A stretch of 64,000 nt of DNA from CAWJNF01 sp963844235 (GTDB taxonomy: Bacteria; Actinomycetota; Thermoleophilia; Gaiellales; Gaiellaceae), in contig CAWJNF010000001.1 of assembly GCA_963844235.1 (NCBI GenBank), positions 558,001 to 622,000 of the forward strand, given 5' to 3'. The translations under genes and the position numbers were made by a program. The notes beneath the pieces were generated by a model. It did not search any database. It saw only the letters and a program-made list of their open reading frames with translations, and was not told the origin of the DNA. How positions within the stretch are numbered: position 1 is the first letter of the stretch; each line of letters opens with the position of its first letter. Below, piece after piece: positions 25,380 through 32,859 of the stretch.

Positions 25380-25387
25380 GCCGATTT
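25380..25387 (+). promoter_or_regulatory. Possible sigma-28-like -10 upstream of minor pilin operon
   Basis: GCCGATTT, identical in its first seven bases to the -10 at 20509. At the 16-base spacing the -35 position reads TGGC, which does not match, so the call is weak. The first gene starts at 25422. Confidence 0.3.
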
Positions 25388-25421
25388 TCAGAGAGACCGA
25401 GAGACCACGGAAAGCGAGAGC

Positions 25422-27308
25422 ATGACGCGTCTGCCCAACCGCCGGTCCTGGATGGCGACCGTTTCGGCACTGCCCGGCCAGTCCTGGCGGAGACGACCTT
25501 CGCCTGCTGCGGATGCGGGCTTCACGCTCGTCGAGTCTCTGCTCGCCATGGTGCTCTTCGTCATGGTCGCCACGGCGCTTGCCGGCGTGCTGATCTCGGC
25601 GGTCAACGCGCGCGGCGTCGCGCGCCATCGAACGGTCGCCGAGCAGACCGCGATCGAGCAGGTCGAGAAGGTTCGCAAGTACGAGTACGACAAGCTCGGC
25701 TTCGTCAGCGGAAACCCGCCCGGAACGATCCCCGTGAGCGAGGCGAGCAAGACGGTCACGGTGAGCGGGATCAAGCTGCTCGTCACAACCTCCATCACCT
25801 ACGTCGCCGACCCGACTCCCACGAGCTACGCGACTTCCGCGAACTACAAGAAGGTCGTCGTCACCGTCAAGCGCGCGAGCGACTCGAAGACCCTGACGCG
25901 TCAGGTCACCTACGTCGCGCCGCCGGCGCGGGCGCCGCTCGGAGGTATCGGCAACGCCATCGTCAACGTCCAGGTCGTCGACTACGGGAGCAACACGCCC
26001 GTCGAGGGCGTGGCGGTAGATCTGGCCACCGGTCCGAGCGCACCCCGTAGCGACTCCACGGACGTCACCGGAACGGTGACGTTCCCGGCGCTGACGCCCA
26101 ACCCGGTGAGTGGCGCTACGGCCTACTACGACCTCTCGGCGAGCTCCTCCGGCTACGTGACGCTCAGCGACGACGTCTCACCGGGTACGGCGGCGCACGT
26201 GCAGGTCGCGCCCGGGCAGACGCTGAACACCGCGATAAGGATCTACCGGCCGGCTGAGCTCACCGTCGAGGTGCACAGGGCGGACGGGTCGAACTACCCG
26301 GGCGTCGGGACGGTCACCGTCTCCTCGTCCCGCGGGTCGGAGACGTTCGCCTACAGCGGCAGCGACCTCGTCCTGACCACGCTCGACGGCGAGCCGATCG
26401 TGCCGACGCTCGAGTACACGGTCTCCGCTCAGCTCGGCGCGCTGACGCCGACCCCGGTGACGCAGTACGTCCCGGACGACTACCCGAGCGACCTCACGTC
26501 CACGATCACGCTCGCGGTGCCCGACTACGCGACGCTCGCGGTCACGGTGACGCAGGGCGCATCGCCGGCCGCGGGCGCGGCCGTGGGCATCACGGGCGGC
26601 CCCGACGCGATCAACATCTCGGGCACCGCCGACTCGAACGGATTCATCGCGTTCGACGTTCCGGCCGGCAACGGCTACGTCGCCTCGGCGACGAAGCTGG
26701 GCCAGAGCGTGTCCCAGACGGGGATCTCGGCGCCGGCCGGACTGACGACGCCGGTCAGCCTGCTCCTCTTGCCGCCAGTCGGCTCGATCGTCGCCACGGT
26801 CACGTGGGCGGGCTCGCCCGCCTCCGGCAAGACCGTGCAGCTCACGGGCGGCCCGAGCGGCGTGAATCTGACCGGCACGACGAACGGCCTCGGGCAGGTG
26901 ACGTTCATCAACCTGACGCCCGGGTCGGGCTACGTCGTGACGGCGGATCCGACGCCGGGATTCAACGTCTCGCAGGCCGCCTCGGTGACGGCCGCGTCGA
27001 CGACGCCGGTGGCGCTGGCGCTACCGACGGCGAACCTGACCGTGAACGTCAAGCGGAGCGGCGTCAACCAGAGCGCCGCCACGGTGAGGCTGACTGGCGG
27101 GCCGATGGGCATCACCGTCACCGGGACGACGAACACGAGCGGAAATGTGACGTTCACGAACGTCCCCGTGGGCTCGGGCTACACGGTGAAGGCATGGAAG
27201 TGCAGCGTCTCCAACCCGAAGAGCGGCCAGAACACGGCCGTCAGCGTCCCGTCCGGTGGGACCACCTTGAACATCTCGTTCACCCTCAACACCTGTCCGC
27301 TGCCGTGA
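25422..27308 (+). CDS. Large minor pilin (PilV-like) with repeated beta-sandwich domains
   Basis: This 628-residue protein has a class III/type IV prepilin leader: ADAGFTLVESLLAMVLFVMV, with cleavage after the Gly and E at +5, at residues ~31-50. A PilV-like globular part follows to ~170. From there to the end are tandem Ig/carboxypeptidase-regulatory-like repeats, the last three or four with the pattern V-x-LTGGPxG-x-N/T-TGTT-x-x-x-G-x-VTF-x-N, then PGSGY. A typical PilV is ~150-200 residues, so this one carries a long adhesin-like stalk and could sit at the pilus tip. Two cysteines near the C-terminus (CSVSNPKS and LNTCPLP) could form a disulfide. It overlaps the next gene by GTGA. Confidence 0.8.
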   Translation: MTRLPNRRSWMATVSALPGQSWRRRPSPAADAGFTLVESLLAMVLFVMVATALAGVLISAVNARGVARHRTVAEQTAIEQVEKVRKYEYDKLGFVSGNPPGTIPVSEASKTVTVSGIKLLVTTSITYVADPTPTSYATSANYKKVVVTVKRASDSKTLTRQVTYVAPPARAPLGGIGNAIVNVQVVDYGSNTPVEGVAVDLATGPSAPRSDSTDVTGTVTFPALTPNPVSGATAYYDLSASSSGYVTLSDDVSPGTAAHVQVAPGQTLNTAIRIYRPAELTVEVHRADGSNYPGVGTVTVSSSRGSETFAYSGSDLVLTTLDGEPIVPTLEYTVSAQLGALTPTPVTQYVPDDYPSDLTSTITLAVPDYATLAVTVTQGASPAAGAAVGITGGPDAINISGTADSNGFIAFDVPAGNGYVASATKLGQSVSQTGISAPAGLTTPVSLLLLPPVGSIVATVTWAGSPASGKTVQLTGGPSGVNLTGTTNGLGQVTFINLTPGSGYVVTADPTPGFNVSQAASVTAASTTPVALALPTANLTVNVKRSGVNQSAATVRLTGGPMGITVTGTTNTSGNVTFTNVPVGSGYTVKAWKCSVSNPKSGQNTAVSVPSGGTTLNISFTLNTCPLP

Positions 27309-27904
27309 TCCGCCGGCGACTTCAGAGCGTTCGTGGCGAGGGCGGCTTCTCGATCGTCGAGCTCCTCATCGGCTTCATCTTCATCGGCCTGCTGTTCGGG
27401 CTCTTCGCGACGGTGGTCGTCTCCGCCCTGCGCCACGGCGACGAGATCGACGAGCAGACGACCCTTCAGGTCGAGGCGCGTGCGGCGGTCGACAACCTGG
27501 CAGCCGAGCTGCGGCAGGCATATACAGGCGACGACGCTGTCGCTCCGATCGAGGCGGTCAGCGCGAACACGCTCACGTTCCTGTCACCGGACCGTCAGCA
27601 GCCGTTCCACCTGCGCCGGATCTCGTACCGGCTGCAGAGCGGCGTCCTGCAGCGCGCCCAGGCGAGGAGCACCGACACGGACGGATACCCGTGGAGCATC
27701 GGCGCGCTCGGCGGCTGGCACTCACAGGTCGGATCCGTCGTGGGTACGAGCCTGTTCACGTTCTACGACTCGGCGGGCGCCGTGACCACGACGCCAACCG
27801 CGGTTAGCACCGTCGCGATCGCGGTGACCGTGGCGACGAAGACGTCGCCGAATCGGAAGTACACCTACCGGACCAGCGTGTCGCTGCGCACGCCGCTCGC
27901 ATGA
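27305..27904 (+). CDS. Minor pilin, PilW-like
   Basis: This 199-residue protein starts at GTG 27305 in a GTGA overlap with the PilV-like gene. Leader and transmembrane helix: GEGGFSIVELLIGFIFIGLLF, with Gly/Phe cleavage and Glu at +5. The rest is a beta-rich globular domain (TLQVEARAAVDNLAAELRQAY, TLTFLSPDRQQPFHLRRISY) typical of PilW/PulJ-like pseudopilins. It should form a tip or priming complex with the neighbouring PilV- and PilX-like proteins. The stop overlaps the next start (ATGA), so all three are coupled. Confidence 0.8.
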   Translation: MIRRRLQSVRGEGGFSIVELLIGFIFIGLLFGLFATVVVSALRHGDEIDEQTTLQVEARAAVDNLAAELRQAYTGDDAVAPIEAVSANTLTFLSPDRQQPFHLRRISYRLQSGVLQRAQARSTDTDGYPWSIGALGGWHSQVGSVVGTSLFTFYDSAGAVTTTPTAVSTVAIAVTVATKTSPNRKYTYRTSVSLRTPLA

Positions 27905-29259
27905 GAACCCGGCTGGAGGCCATGCGGGACGAGCGAGGCGTCGTCCTCGTGCTCGTCGTCTTCGTGATGGCGATGCTGAGCCTCATGGCCGTCGCCCTGA
28001 TCGACACGGTCAAGGGCGAGGTCAAGCGCAGCGGGCAGGCGGTCACGAGTCAGGCGGCGTTCCAGGCGGCCGAGGCCGGCATCGCCGACTACGTCGCCAA
28101 GATGGTCGACGACCGCCTCTACTACGCCCATCAGGTTCACCTCGGCGAGGCCACGAGGCGTGACGCGGGCGGCAGCACGGCCGGCGCCGGCACGGCCTGG
28201 GCGTACAGCCTGGACTGGACGTACCCGAACGGCTTCGACAACTGGCGCCAGCTGAGCAACGGCTACGAGTACAGCCTTCAGGTCACGCCACCCGAGGCCG
28301 GGTCGCTGTCCGTGAAGATGGTGGCGACCGGCCGCAAGATCGGGAGCACGACGGACCAGCGGCGGCTCGAGGTCCTGATCCGGCCGTCGTCGATCGCCGA
28401 CTACCAGCGGATCGTCAACGGCGACGTCGCCTGGGGCGCCACGGCGACGACCTGGGGAAAGCTCTACGCCAACGGCGACATCGACCACGACGGGATCGCG
28501 AAAGGGCACATCTACGCGGAGGGTCAAATCACCGGCTCCGTGACGATGCAGGACGGCGCGCAGAAGTACGACTCGGACTCGACGCCGGACATCCGCAGCC
28601 AGATCAAGAACCCGGTCAACTTCGCCGCGCTGCTCGCGTCGCTCGTCGACGTGCAGCGCGCCTCGCAGGTCGCCGGCATCAACCTGGACAACCCGTCGAA
28701 CGCCGCGTGGCGCCTGACCTTCCAGTCCGGAGGGACGGTGCAGGTCCGGGCGTGCACCCTCTCTGGCGGCAACCCTCCCGAGGACGTGGCGCCGAGCTGC
28801 GGCTCCGCCACCAGCTATGCGGTTCCGATCAACGGCGCCATCTACACGGGCCAGACGGCGATCGTCTCCGGCACCGTCAACGGGCGCGTGACGGTCGCCT
28901 CCAACGACGACATCATCATCGCGAACAACATCAGCTACGTGCAGCCGGGCGACGATGTGCTGGGCCTGGCCGCGAAGAACGACGTCATCGGCCCCCAGTG
29001 GGCCCCGAACAACCTCACCTGGACGGCTGGCGTGCTCGCGCAGAGCGGCACCTGGAGGGGCGCCGGCCCGAACGGCACCCACAGCGGCCTGATGACCCAC
29101 ATCGGCTCCTCGACGACGAACCTCGGCGGCAGCTGGACGGCCTGGGACGCCCGCGACTACTCCTACGACCAGAACCTTCTCTACCTGCCGCCCCCGTGGT
29201 TCCCGACGATCGAGGACGCCTACACCGTCGTCCTCTTCCGCGAGCTCTCGGCGTCCTGA
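27901..29259 (+). CDS. PilX-like minor pilin/tip protein
   Basis: This 452-residue protein begins MRTRLEAMRDERGVVLVLVV, followed by a hydrophobic helix (FVMAMLSLMAVALIDTVKG) and AFQAAEAGIADYVAKMV, as in PilX N-domains. These proteins lack the usual Phe at +1 and the Glu at +5. The remainder is a long beta-rich domain with Asn/Gly/Ser repeats (TWGKLYANGDIDHDG, GHIYAEGQITGSVT, AIVSGTVNGRVTVASNDD) that look like a right-handed beta-helix; CTLSGG and APSCGS carry the only Cys pair. It ends 21 bp before the palindrome that precedes the REP-type transposase. Probably an extracellular tip component or adhesin. Confidence 0.72.
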   Translation: MRTRLEAMRDERGVVLVLVVFVMAMLSLMAVALIDTVKGEVKRSGQAVTSQAAFQAAEAGIADYVAKMVDDRLYYAHQVHLGEATRRDAGGSTAGAGTAWAYSLDWTYPNGFDNWRQLSNGYEYSLQVTPPEAGSLSVKMVATGRKIGSTTDQRRLEVLIRPSSIADYQRIVNGDVAWGATATTWGKLYANGDIDHDGIAKGHIYAEGQITGSVTMQDGAQKYDSDSTPDIRSQIKNPVNFAALLASLVDVQRASQVAGINLDNPSNAAWRLTFQSGGTVQVRACTLSGGNPPEDVAPSCGSATSYAVPINGAIYTGQTAIVSGTVNGRVTVASNDDIIIANNISYVQPGDDVLGLAAKNDVIGPQWAPNNLTWTAGVLAQSGTWRGAGPNGTHSGLMTHIGSSTTNLGGSWTAWDARDYSYDQNLLYLPPPWFPTIEDAYTVVLFRELSAS

Positions 29260-29280
29260 GCCCACGCCTCGAGGGATCCA

Positions 29281-29313
29281 TAGGGGGTCTGACCCATGGG
29301 GTCAGACCCCCTA
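29281..29313. repeat. Perfect 15-bp inverted repeat upstream of the Y1 transposase
   Basis: TAGGGGGTCTGACCC, a 3-base loop (ATG), then its exact complement. It stands ~100 bp before the transposase start and is the type of hairpin that REP-associated tyrosine transposases bind and cut. It differs from the GCCGGAT palindromes in the rest of the window. It could also stop transcription of the pilin operon. Confidence 0.75.
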
Positions 29314-29410
29314 CAGGTGTGTGACGAATCGTGTCGGATCGCGCGCGGAGGTGGAACAAATCAGTCGCGTGGGGTCTTCGGTGCGCTCGGGTGCGGTACG
29401 TTCGGGGCAC

Positions 29411-29995
29411 ATGCCGCGGCCGCTCCGTATCGAGTTTCCTGGCGCCCTCTATCACGTGACCTCGAGAGGGAACAACCAGGCGCGCATCTTCTGGGACGAC
29501 GCCGACCGCCGGAGCTTCCTCGGCGCGCTCGCCGCGGTGGTGGCCCGCGATCGGTTCGAGCTCCACGCCTATTGCCTGATGGGCAATCACTACCACGCTG
29601 TGCTCGGGACACCCGCAGCCAACCTCGCGAGAGGAATGCAGCGCCTCAACTCGGCGTTCGCCCAGTACGCCAACGCACGGCACGGCCGGAGCGGCCATGT
29701 CTTCCAAGGGCGCTATCACGCCCAGCTCGTCGAGGAGGAGCCGCACCTCCTGCACGTCGCCCGCTACGTCGTCCTGAACCCGGTTCGCGCCGGTCTCGCA
29801 GCGGCGCCGGCGGGGTGGCGCTGGTCGAGCTACCGGGCCACGGCCGGGCTCGAGCGTGCTCCGGCGTTCCTCACGACGGGCTGGCTGCTCGGACAGTTCA
29901 GCGCCGACGAGGGGCGAGCCCGCCAGCGGTACGCGGCATTCGTCGCCGACGGAGTCGAGCGCACGGCCGGCCACGGCCTGGCGCCCGCCGCGTAG
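29411..29995 (+). CDS. REP-associated tyrosine transposase (RAYT, Y1/HUH family)
   Basis: This 194-residue protein starts MPRPLRIEFPGALYHVTSRG, as in IS200-like TnpA-REP proteins. The HUH metal site is NHYHAVL (~57-63). A helix follows with MQRLNSAFAQYANARHGRSGHVFQGRYHAQLVEEE, in which a tyrosine (Y91, or Y in GRYHA) is the nucleophile, then ARYVVLNPVRAGL, a family signature. It makes single-strand cuts at hairpins and is thought to spread REP elements as a domesticated single-copy gene. Start at ATG 29411; upstream residues are not conserved. No flanking copy of itself or of IS ends is present. Confidence 0.88.
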   Translation: MPRPLRIEFPGALYHVTSRGNNQARIFWDDADRRSFLGALAAVVARDRFELHAYCLMGNHYHAVLGTPAANLARGMQRLNSAFAQYANARHGRSGHVFQGRYHAQLVEEEPHLLHVARYVVLNPVRAGLAAAPAGWRWSSYRATAGLERAPAFLTTGWLLGQFSADEGRARQRYAAFVADGVERTAGHGLAPAA

Positions 29996-30921
29996 ACGCG
30001 CGGCTCCGGCACCGGGTTTCGGGCCAGCGGTAGTGTGGGCTCCGTTGAGCTTCGCCTCGCCGGGGCTGTGCGGGCGACGCACCTATCGCAGACGAAACGC
30101 CTTGCCTCGACGCGCCGATCGGGTGGCGGAGGCGCGATACCGGCCGGAGTGGCGGCCGTCCCGATGGAGGCCCCGGTCGTACCAGTGCTAGCCGTACGAA
30201 GCGCGCCTGGTCGCACGGATTACGCCGGCGCGTCGCCGCGAGGTCGAGCCCGAGCTCCCGTGCCGCCCCGTCGATCAGGAGCTCCCGCGCGCAATGGCCG
30301 CGCGTCCACCCGATGCCGCCGCACGCGGCGACGGGAGCCATGGTGGACCCGGGCCTCCCCTGGCAGTGCCCGGCCCTGGGCGATGCGCTGAGGTGCGATC
30401 TCCGAACCATCCGGCGGGCCGATGGCCGGCAGAAGCCCGCGGCAATCTCCGACGGCACCCCGCACACGATCCCGGCGCGCCGTGAGCTCCGATCGAGAAG
30501 GCCTCCGCGGCTGCCTGCGTCCGAGTGATCTACTCGCTGCCGACCCGCGCGTCCGGGCCAGCCGATTAGCCGGCCGATCGCGGCTATCCGAATCGCCTCC
30601 CGCGCCTGACCTCCGCTGGCGTGAGCGCCGTTCAGCCGGGCGCCACCGGAGCCAATCCGGCCGGCAACGAGGACCTCGCGGAGCCCGGAGCCGCCTCCCG
30701 CGTCCGTCCCCGCCAAGGCCCGGCGAAGGCAGTGCTCAGCTCAGCCGGGCAAGGCTCCGTGGCCACCACTCGGATCGACGAGGTGCGCGACAGGAGCGAC
30801 GACACCAAACGGCAAACGACGTCAAGCTCGCCGCTCACCTCTCGCCGGCGCACCGACGGCGCATTGCCTCTCCGAGGCGCGACCCGTCAGGAAGAGCGAC
30901 CGACCGGCAGCGGGAGAGCTG
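29996..30921. other. 926-bp region without an intact gene
   Basis: Several open frames cross this region, but all have Arg/Pro/Ser-rich, shadow-like translations. No frame keeps the strong third-position G/C bias of the neighbours along its length. The only recognisable protein signal is a ~50-codon fragment on the minus strand at about 30180-30345 (listed separately). I see no palindromic repeat, RNA gene or sigma-28-like site here. It looks like decaying DNA between the transposase and the pilus genes. Confidence 0.6.
30180..30345 (-). pseudogene. Fragment of a xanthine dehydrogenase-type molybdopterin subunit
   Basis: On the minus strand the translation contains PVAACGGIGWTRGHCARELL, then IDGAARELGLDLAATRRRN. 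Large subunits of the xanthine/aldehyde/CO dehydrogenase family carry a P-x-x-AYRGxG...E-x-LID-x-AARELGLDP-x-x-LRRRN block, and the order and spacing match. Expected residues such as the Tyr-Arg of AYRG are already changed, and neither flank continues the domain in any frame. I read it as a relic of a deleted or decayed gene. The family call rests on about 45 residues. Confidence 0.4.
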
Positions 30922-31488
30922 CTAACGAGCCTGGCGGGCGTCTTGCGCCGCCTGGGCGACGGTCACGCTGTCCGCGAAGGTCTCGAAGCGTCCGACGAGC
31001 TCGGGCCCGCGCCGGAAGACGAGGACGACCGGCGTCGTCCGGATCTCGTAGGTCTGCGCGAAGTCGCCGATCTCCTTCTCCTTCGCCGCGTTCAGGGAGA
31101 GGAAGCCCACGTTCACGTCGGCGGCTCCGGAGCGCGCCTCGCCGACCTGCTGCGCGTCGACGGCGCCGTCGGGGGAGTAGACGACCACGACGACGACCTT
31201 GTTCTTCTCGAGCGCCTTGTCGAGCTTCCGGACGCCGGCATCCTCGGCCGGCGGCTCCTCGGCGGCGGGCTCCTCGGCGGCGGGCTCCTCAGCGGCAGGC
31301 TCCTCCGTCGTGGTCGTCGCCGGGGGCTCGCTGTCGGCACCCGCGGTATCGACGACCGTGGCGGCCGGGATGGCAGCCTCCGCCTCGACCGAGTCGTCGT
31401 CGAGGACGACGAACTTGGCCACGGCGAGACCGCCGAGCGCGATGACGACGAGCGGCACGACGAGCTTGAGACGAAGCTGCTCTCTCAC
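30922..31488 (-). CDS. Membrane-anchored thioredoxin-fold protein without CXXC
   Basis: This 188-residue protein starts at GTG 31488. One N-terminal membrane helix (VVPLVVIALGGLAVAKFVVL), then an acidic linker with four PAAEE-type repeats (~58-80), then a ~100-residue domain: ALEKNKVVVVVVYSPDGAVD, VGFLSLNAAKEKEIGDFA, YEIRTTPVVLVFRRGPELVG. The strand order, the cis-Pro motif TTPVV and the helix at the end are those of thioredoxin. The CXXC position reads SPDGAV, so it cannot do thiol exchange and may be a scaffold or binding module outside the membrane. Its sigma-28-like promoter and position beside the pilins suggest a pilus-related role. Confidence 0.68.
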   Translation of the reverse strand: MREQLRLKLVVPLVVIALGGLAVAKFVVLDDDSVEAEAAIPAATVVDTAGADSEPPATTTTEEPAAEEPAAEEPAAEEPPAEDAGVRKLDKALEKNKVVVVVVYSPDGAVDAQQVGEARSGAADVNVGFLSLNAAKEKEIGDFAQTYEIRTTPVVLVFRRGPELVGRFETFADSVTVAQAAQDARQAR

Positions 31489-31498
31489 TGCATCTCTC

Positions 31499-31527
31499 CT
31501 ATCGGCAGAGGGGCCGCGACGCTTGAA
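31499..31527 (-). promoter_or_regulatory. Sigma-28-like promoter of the thioredoxin-fold gene
   Basis: On the minus strand: TCAA (31526-31523), a 16-base spacer, and GCCGATAG (31506-31499). The start codon is 10 bases downstream. Confidence 0.65.
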
Positions 31528-31557
31528 GGCCGTAACCGAAAGGGTGAGTGCCCGGGC

Positions 31558-31959
31558 CTACGTGCAGGCCGTGCTCGTGATCGCGCCGGAGGGGCCGGGC
31601 TTGTAGAACGTCGCGCCTCCCCGCACCGACCGCAGGCAGTAGGTCGAGTCGCTCGCCGAGACGACGAAGAGTCCGTTCGTGCCGTCGTTCTTGATGCTCT
31701 GGTCGATCAGCTTCAGCGAGGCGAGGCTCATCCCGTTGTAGGACTCGTTGTCCGCGTAGTACGCCTCGACGGCGGGAACTGCCGCACGGAGATTGGCCTG
31801 GGCCGTTCGCTGCTCGGCACGCGCGCGATAGCCGAGGTACGACGGAAACGCGATCGTGAGGAGGATCGCGATCAGCACCATCACGATCAGGAGCTCGATG
31901 AGCGTGAAGCCCGCCTCGCGCTTCTCGCTGAGCGCAAGCGGTCGAAAGGCGTCGGACAT
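31558..31959 (-). CDS. pilA: Type IV pilin PilA-like (copy 1)
   Basis: This 133-residue prepilin begins at ATG 31959, 7 bases after AAGGAGAG. Leader MSDAFRPLALSEKREAG ends with Gly; the mature N-terminus FTLIELLIVMVLIAILLTIA has Glu at +5. YLGYRARAEQRTAQANLRAA follows and is shared with the other pilin. The C-terminal domain holds Cys in STYCLRSVRGG and in the final residues (STACT), giving the pilin disulfide loop. Probably one of the two major pilin subunits. It is 165 bp downstream of the paralogue, with its own -10-like element and leader, so it may be independently expressed. Confidence 0.9.
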   Translation of the reverse strand: MSDAFRPLALSEKREAGFTLIELLIVMVLIAILLTIAFPSYLGYRARAEQRTAQANLRAAVPAVEAYYADNESYNGMSLASLKLIDQSIKNDGTNGLFVVSASDSTYCLRSVRGGATFYKPGPSGAITSTACT

Positions 31960-31996
31960 CGTTCTCTCCTTCGTGGAACAGGCGTCGGTACTCGCA

Positions 31997-32004
31997 CTAT
32001 CGGC
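31997..32004 (-). promoter_or_regulatory. GCCGATAG -10-like element of pilA copy 1
   Basis: GCCGATAG on the minus strand, 38 bp before the pilin ATG. At the 16-base spacing the -35 position reads GCGC, unlike the TAAA/TCAA at other sites, so either the promoter is weak at -35 or the match is fortuitous. Confidence 0.35.
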
Positions 32005-32124
32005 ACGCCCAGGCTCCTCCGCGCCGCCCATTTCGGGGATCTCACCCCTCGAACGAGCGGTCACCGAGAAACAGAGAGGGCGCGGTCTCCCGCGCCCTCC
32101 CGGGGTCGAGCTATCGCGTCTGGG

Positions 32125-32532
32125 CTAGCAGGCCGTCGTGACGACGGTGCCGCCGGGGCCGGCGTAGCTGGCGACCTTCGTGCCCTTGGTGAACTCGAGG
32201 CAGTACGTCGTGGCGGTGACGTTCTCGACCGAGAGGCCGGGAGCGAGGCCGGAGTCGATCGCCTTCAGCAGGGCGAAGGTCATGCCCGTGTAGGCGCCGC
32301 CGCCGCCGCCGTCGGCGACGTCGTCCTGGTAGTACGCCTCCGCGGCCGGAATGGCGGCGCGGACGTTCGACTGGGCGGTGCGCTGCTCGGCGCGAGCGCG
32401 GAAGCCCAGGTAGGACGGGATCGCGATTGCGAGCAGGACCGCGATGATGATCAGGACGACCAGGAGCTCGATGAGGGTGAAACCGCCCTCACGCTCGCCG
32501 GTCGCGATCCGATTGCGAAGCCGGTGCAACAT
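32125..32532 (-). CDS. pilA: Type IV pilin PilA-like (copy 2)
   Basis: This 135-residue prepilin starts at ATG 32532, preceded by AAGGAGGAG at 7 bases, one of the best ribosome sites in the window, which fits a highly expressed pilin. Leader MLHRLRNRIATGEREGG; mature start FTLIELLVVLIIIAVLLAIA with Glu at +5; YLGFRARAEQRTAQSNVRAA as in copy 1. The C-terminal domain has a GGGGG stretch (DDVADGGGGGAYTG) and two Cys (TTYCLEFTKG and TTAC at the end). Paralogous to the downstream pilin; which is the major subunit cannot be told from sequence. Confidence 0.92.
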   Translation of the reverse strand: MLHRLRNRIATGEREGGFTLIELLVVLIIIAVLLAIAIPSYLGFRARAEQRTAQSNVRAAIPAAEAYYQDDVADGGGGGAYTGMTFALLKAIDSGLAPGLSVENVTATTYCLEFTKGTKVASYAGPGGTVVTTAC

Positions 32533-32859
32533 ATGAAGACTCCTCCTTGTGATCGGGCGTCGGCTTACACGCCCTGTATCGGCGGAGGTAGAAGGCGGAG
32601 CATCCCCCCGAACGGGGGGTCCAGACACCCTCGGAAGAGACGCTCCATGGGGTGATTCCCGCGCTCGGGTGGGTGACATTGCGCCCCGTAGGGCTCTCAC
32701 GCGAGTGGGTGACATTTGCGCCCCGTAGGGGCTCTCGCGCGCGCGTGTAACCACTGACCCGGCTTCGCCGAGGACCGAGCCGCTCCCTCGCCGACACCTC
32801 GGCCCACGAGCGCCCGCTTCGGGCTAAGGAAATGGTCGGGACCTGCCGATAGCTCGACC
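32533..32859. other. Divergent pilA/pilT intergenic region with direct repeat
   Basis: This 327-bp gap holds: a minus-strand GCCGATAC (32583-32576) as possible pilA copy 2 promoter, without a matching -35; a CCCCCC/GGGGGG hairpin at 32604-32619; two copies of a ~30-bp direct repeat (TGGGTGACATTGCGCCCC at 32670 and TGGGTGACATTTGCGCCC at 32706, both followed by GTAGGG and CTCTC); and the pilT promoter at 32824-32852. No ORF of note. Confidence 0.6.
32824..32852 (+). promoter_or_regulatory. Sigma-28-like promoter of the pilT-pilMNOP operon
   Basis: CTAAGG with TAAG at 32825-32828, a 16-base spacer, and GCCGATAG at 32845-32852. GTG 32860 lies 7 bases after the -10: a leaderless start. This promoter can serve pilT, pilM, the WKKE gene, pilN, pilO and the pilP-like gene. 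Confidence 0.7.

Noticed and set aside
30035..30716. Open frames of 100-270 codons on both strands between the RAYT gene and the thioredoxin-fold gene
   Set aside because: Translations are Arg/Ser/Pro-rich with no motif, no consistent third-position bias and no ribosome site, apart from the short Mo-hydroxylase-like fragment.
31997..32583. Full sigma-28-like promoters for both pilA genes
   Set aside because: GCCGATAG and GCCGATAC are present, but the -35 positions at 16-base spacing (GCGC and ATGC) do not match; kept only as weak -10 candidates.
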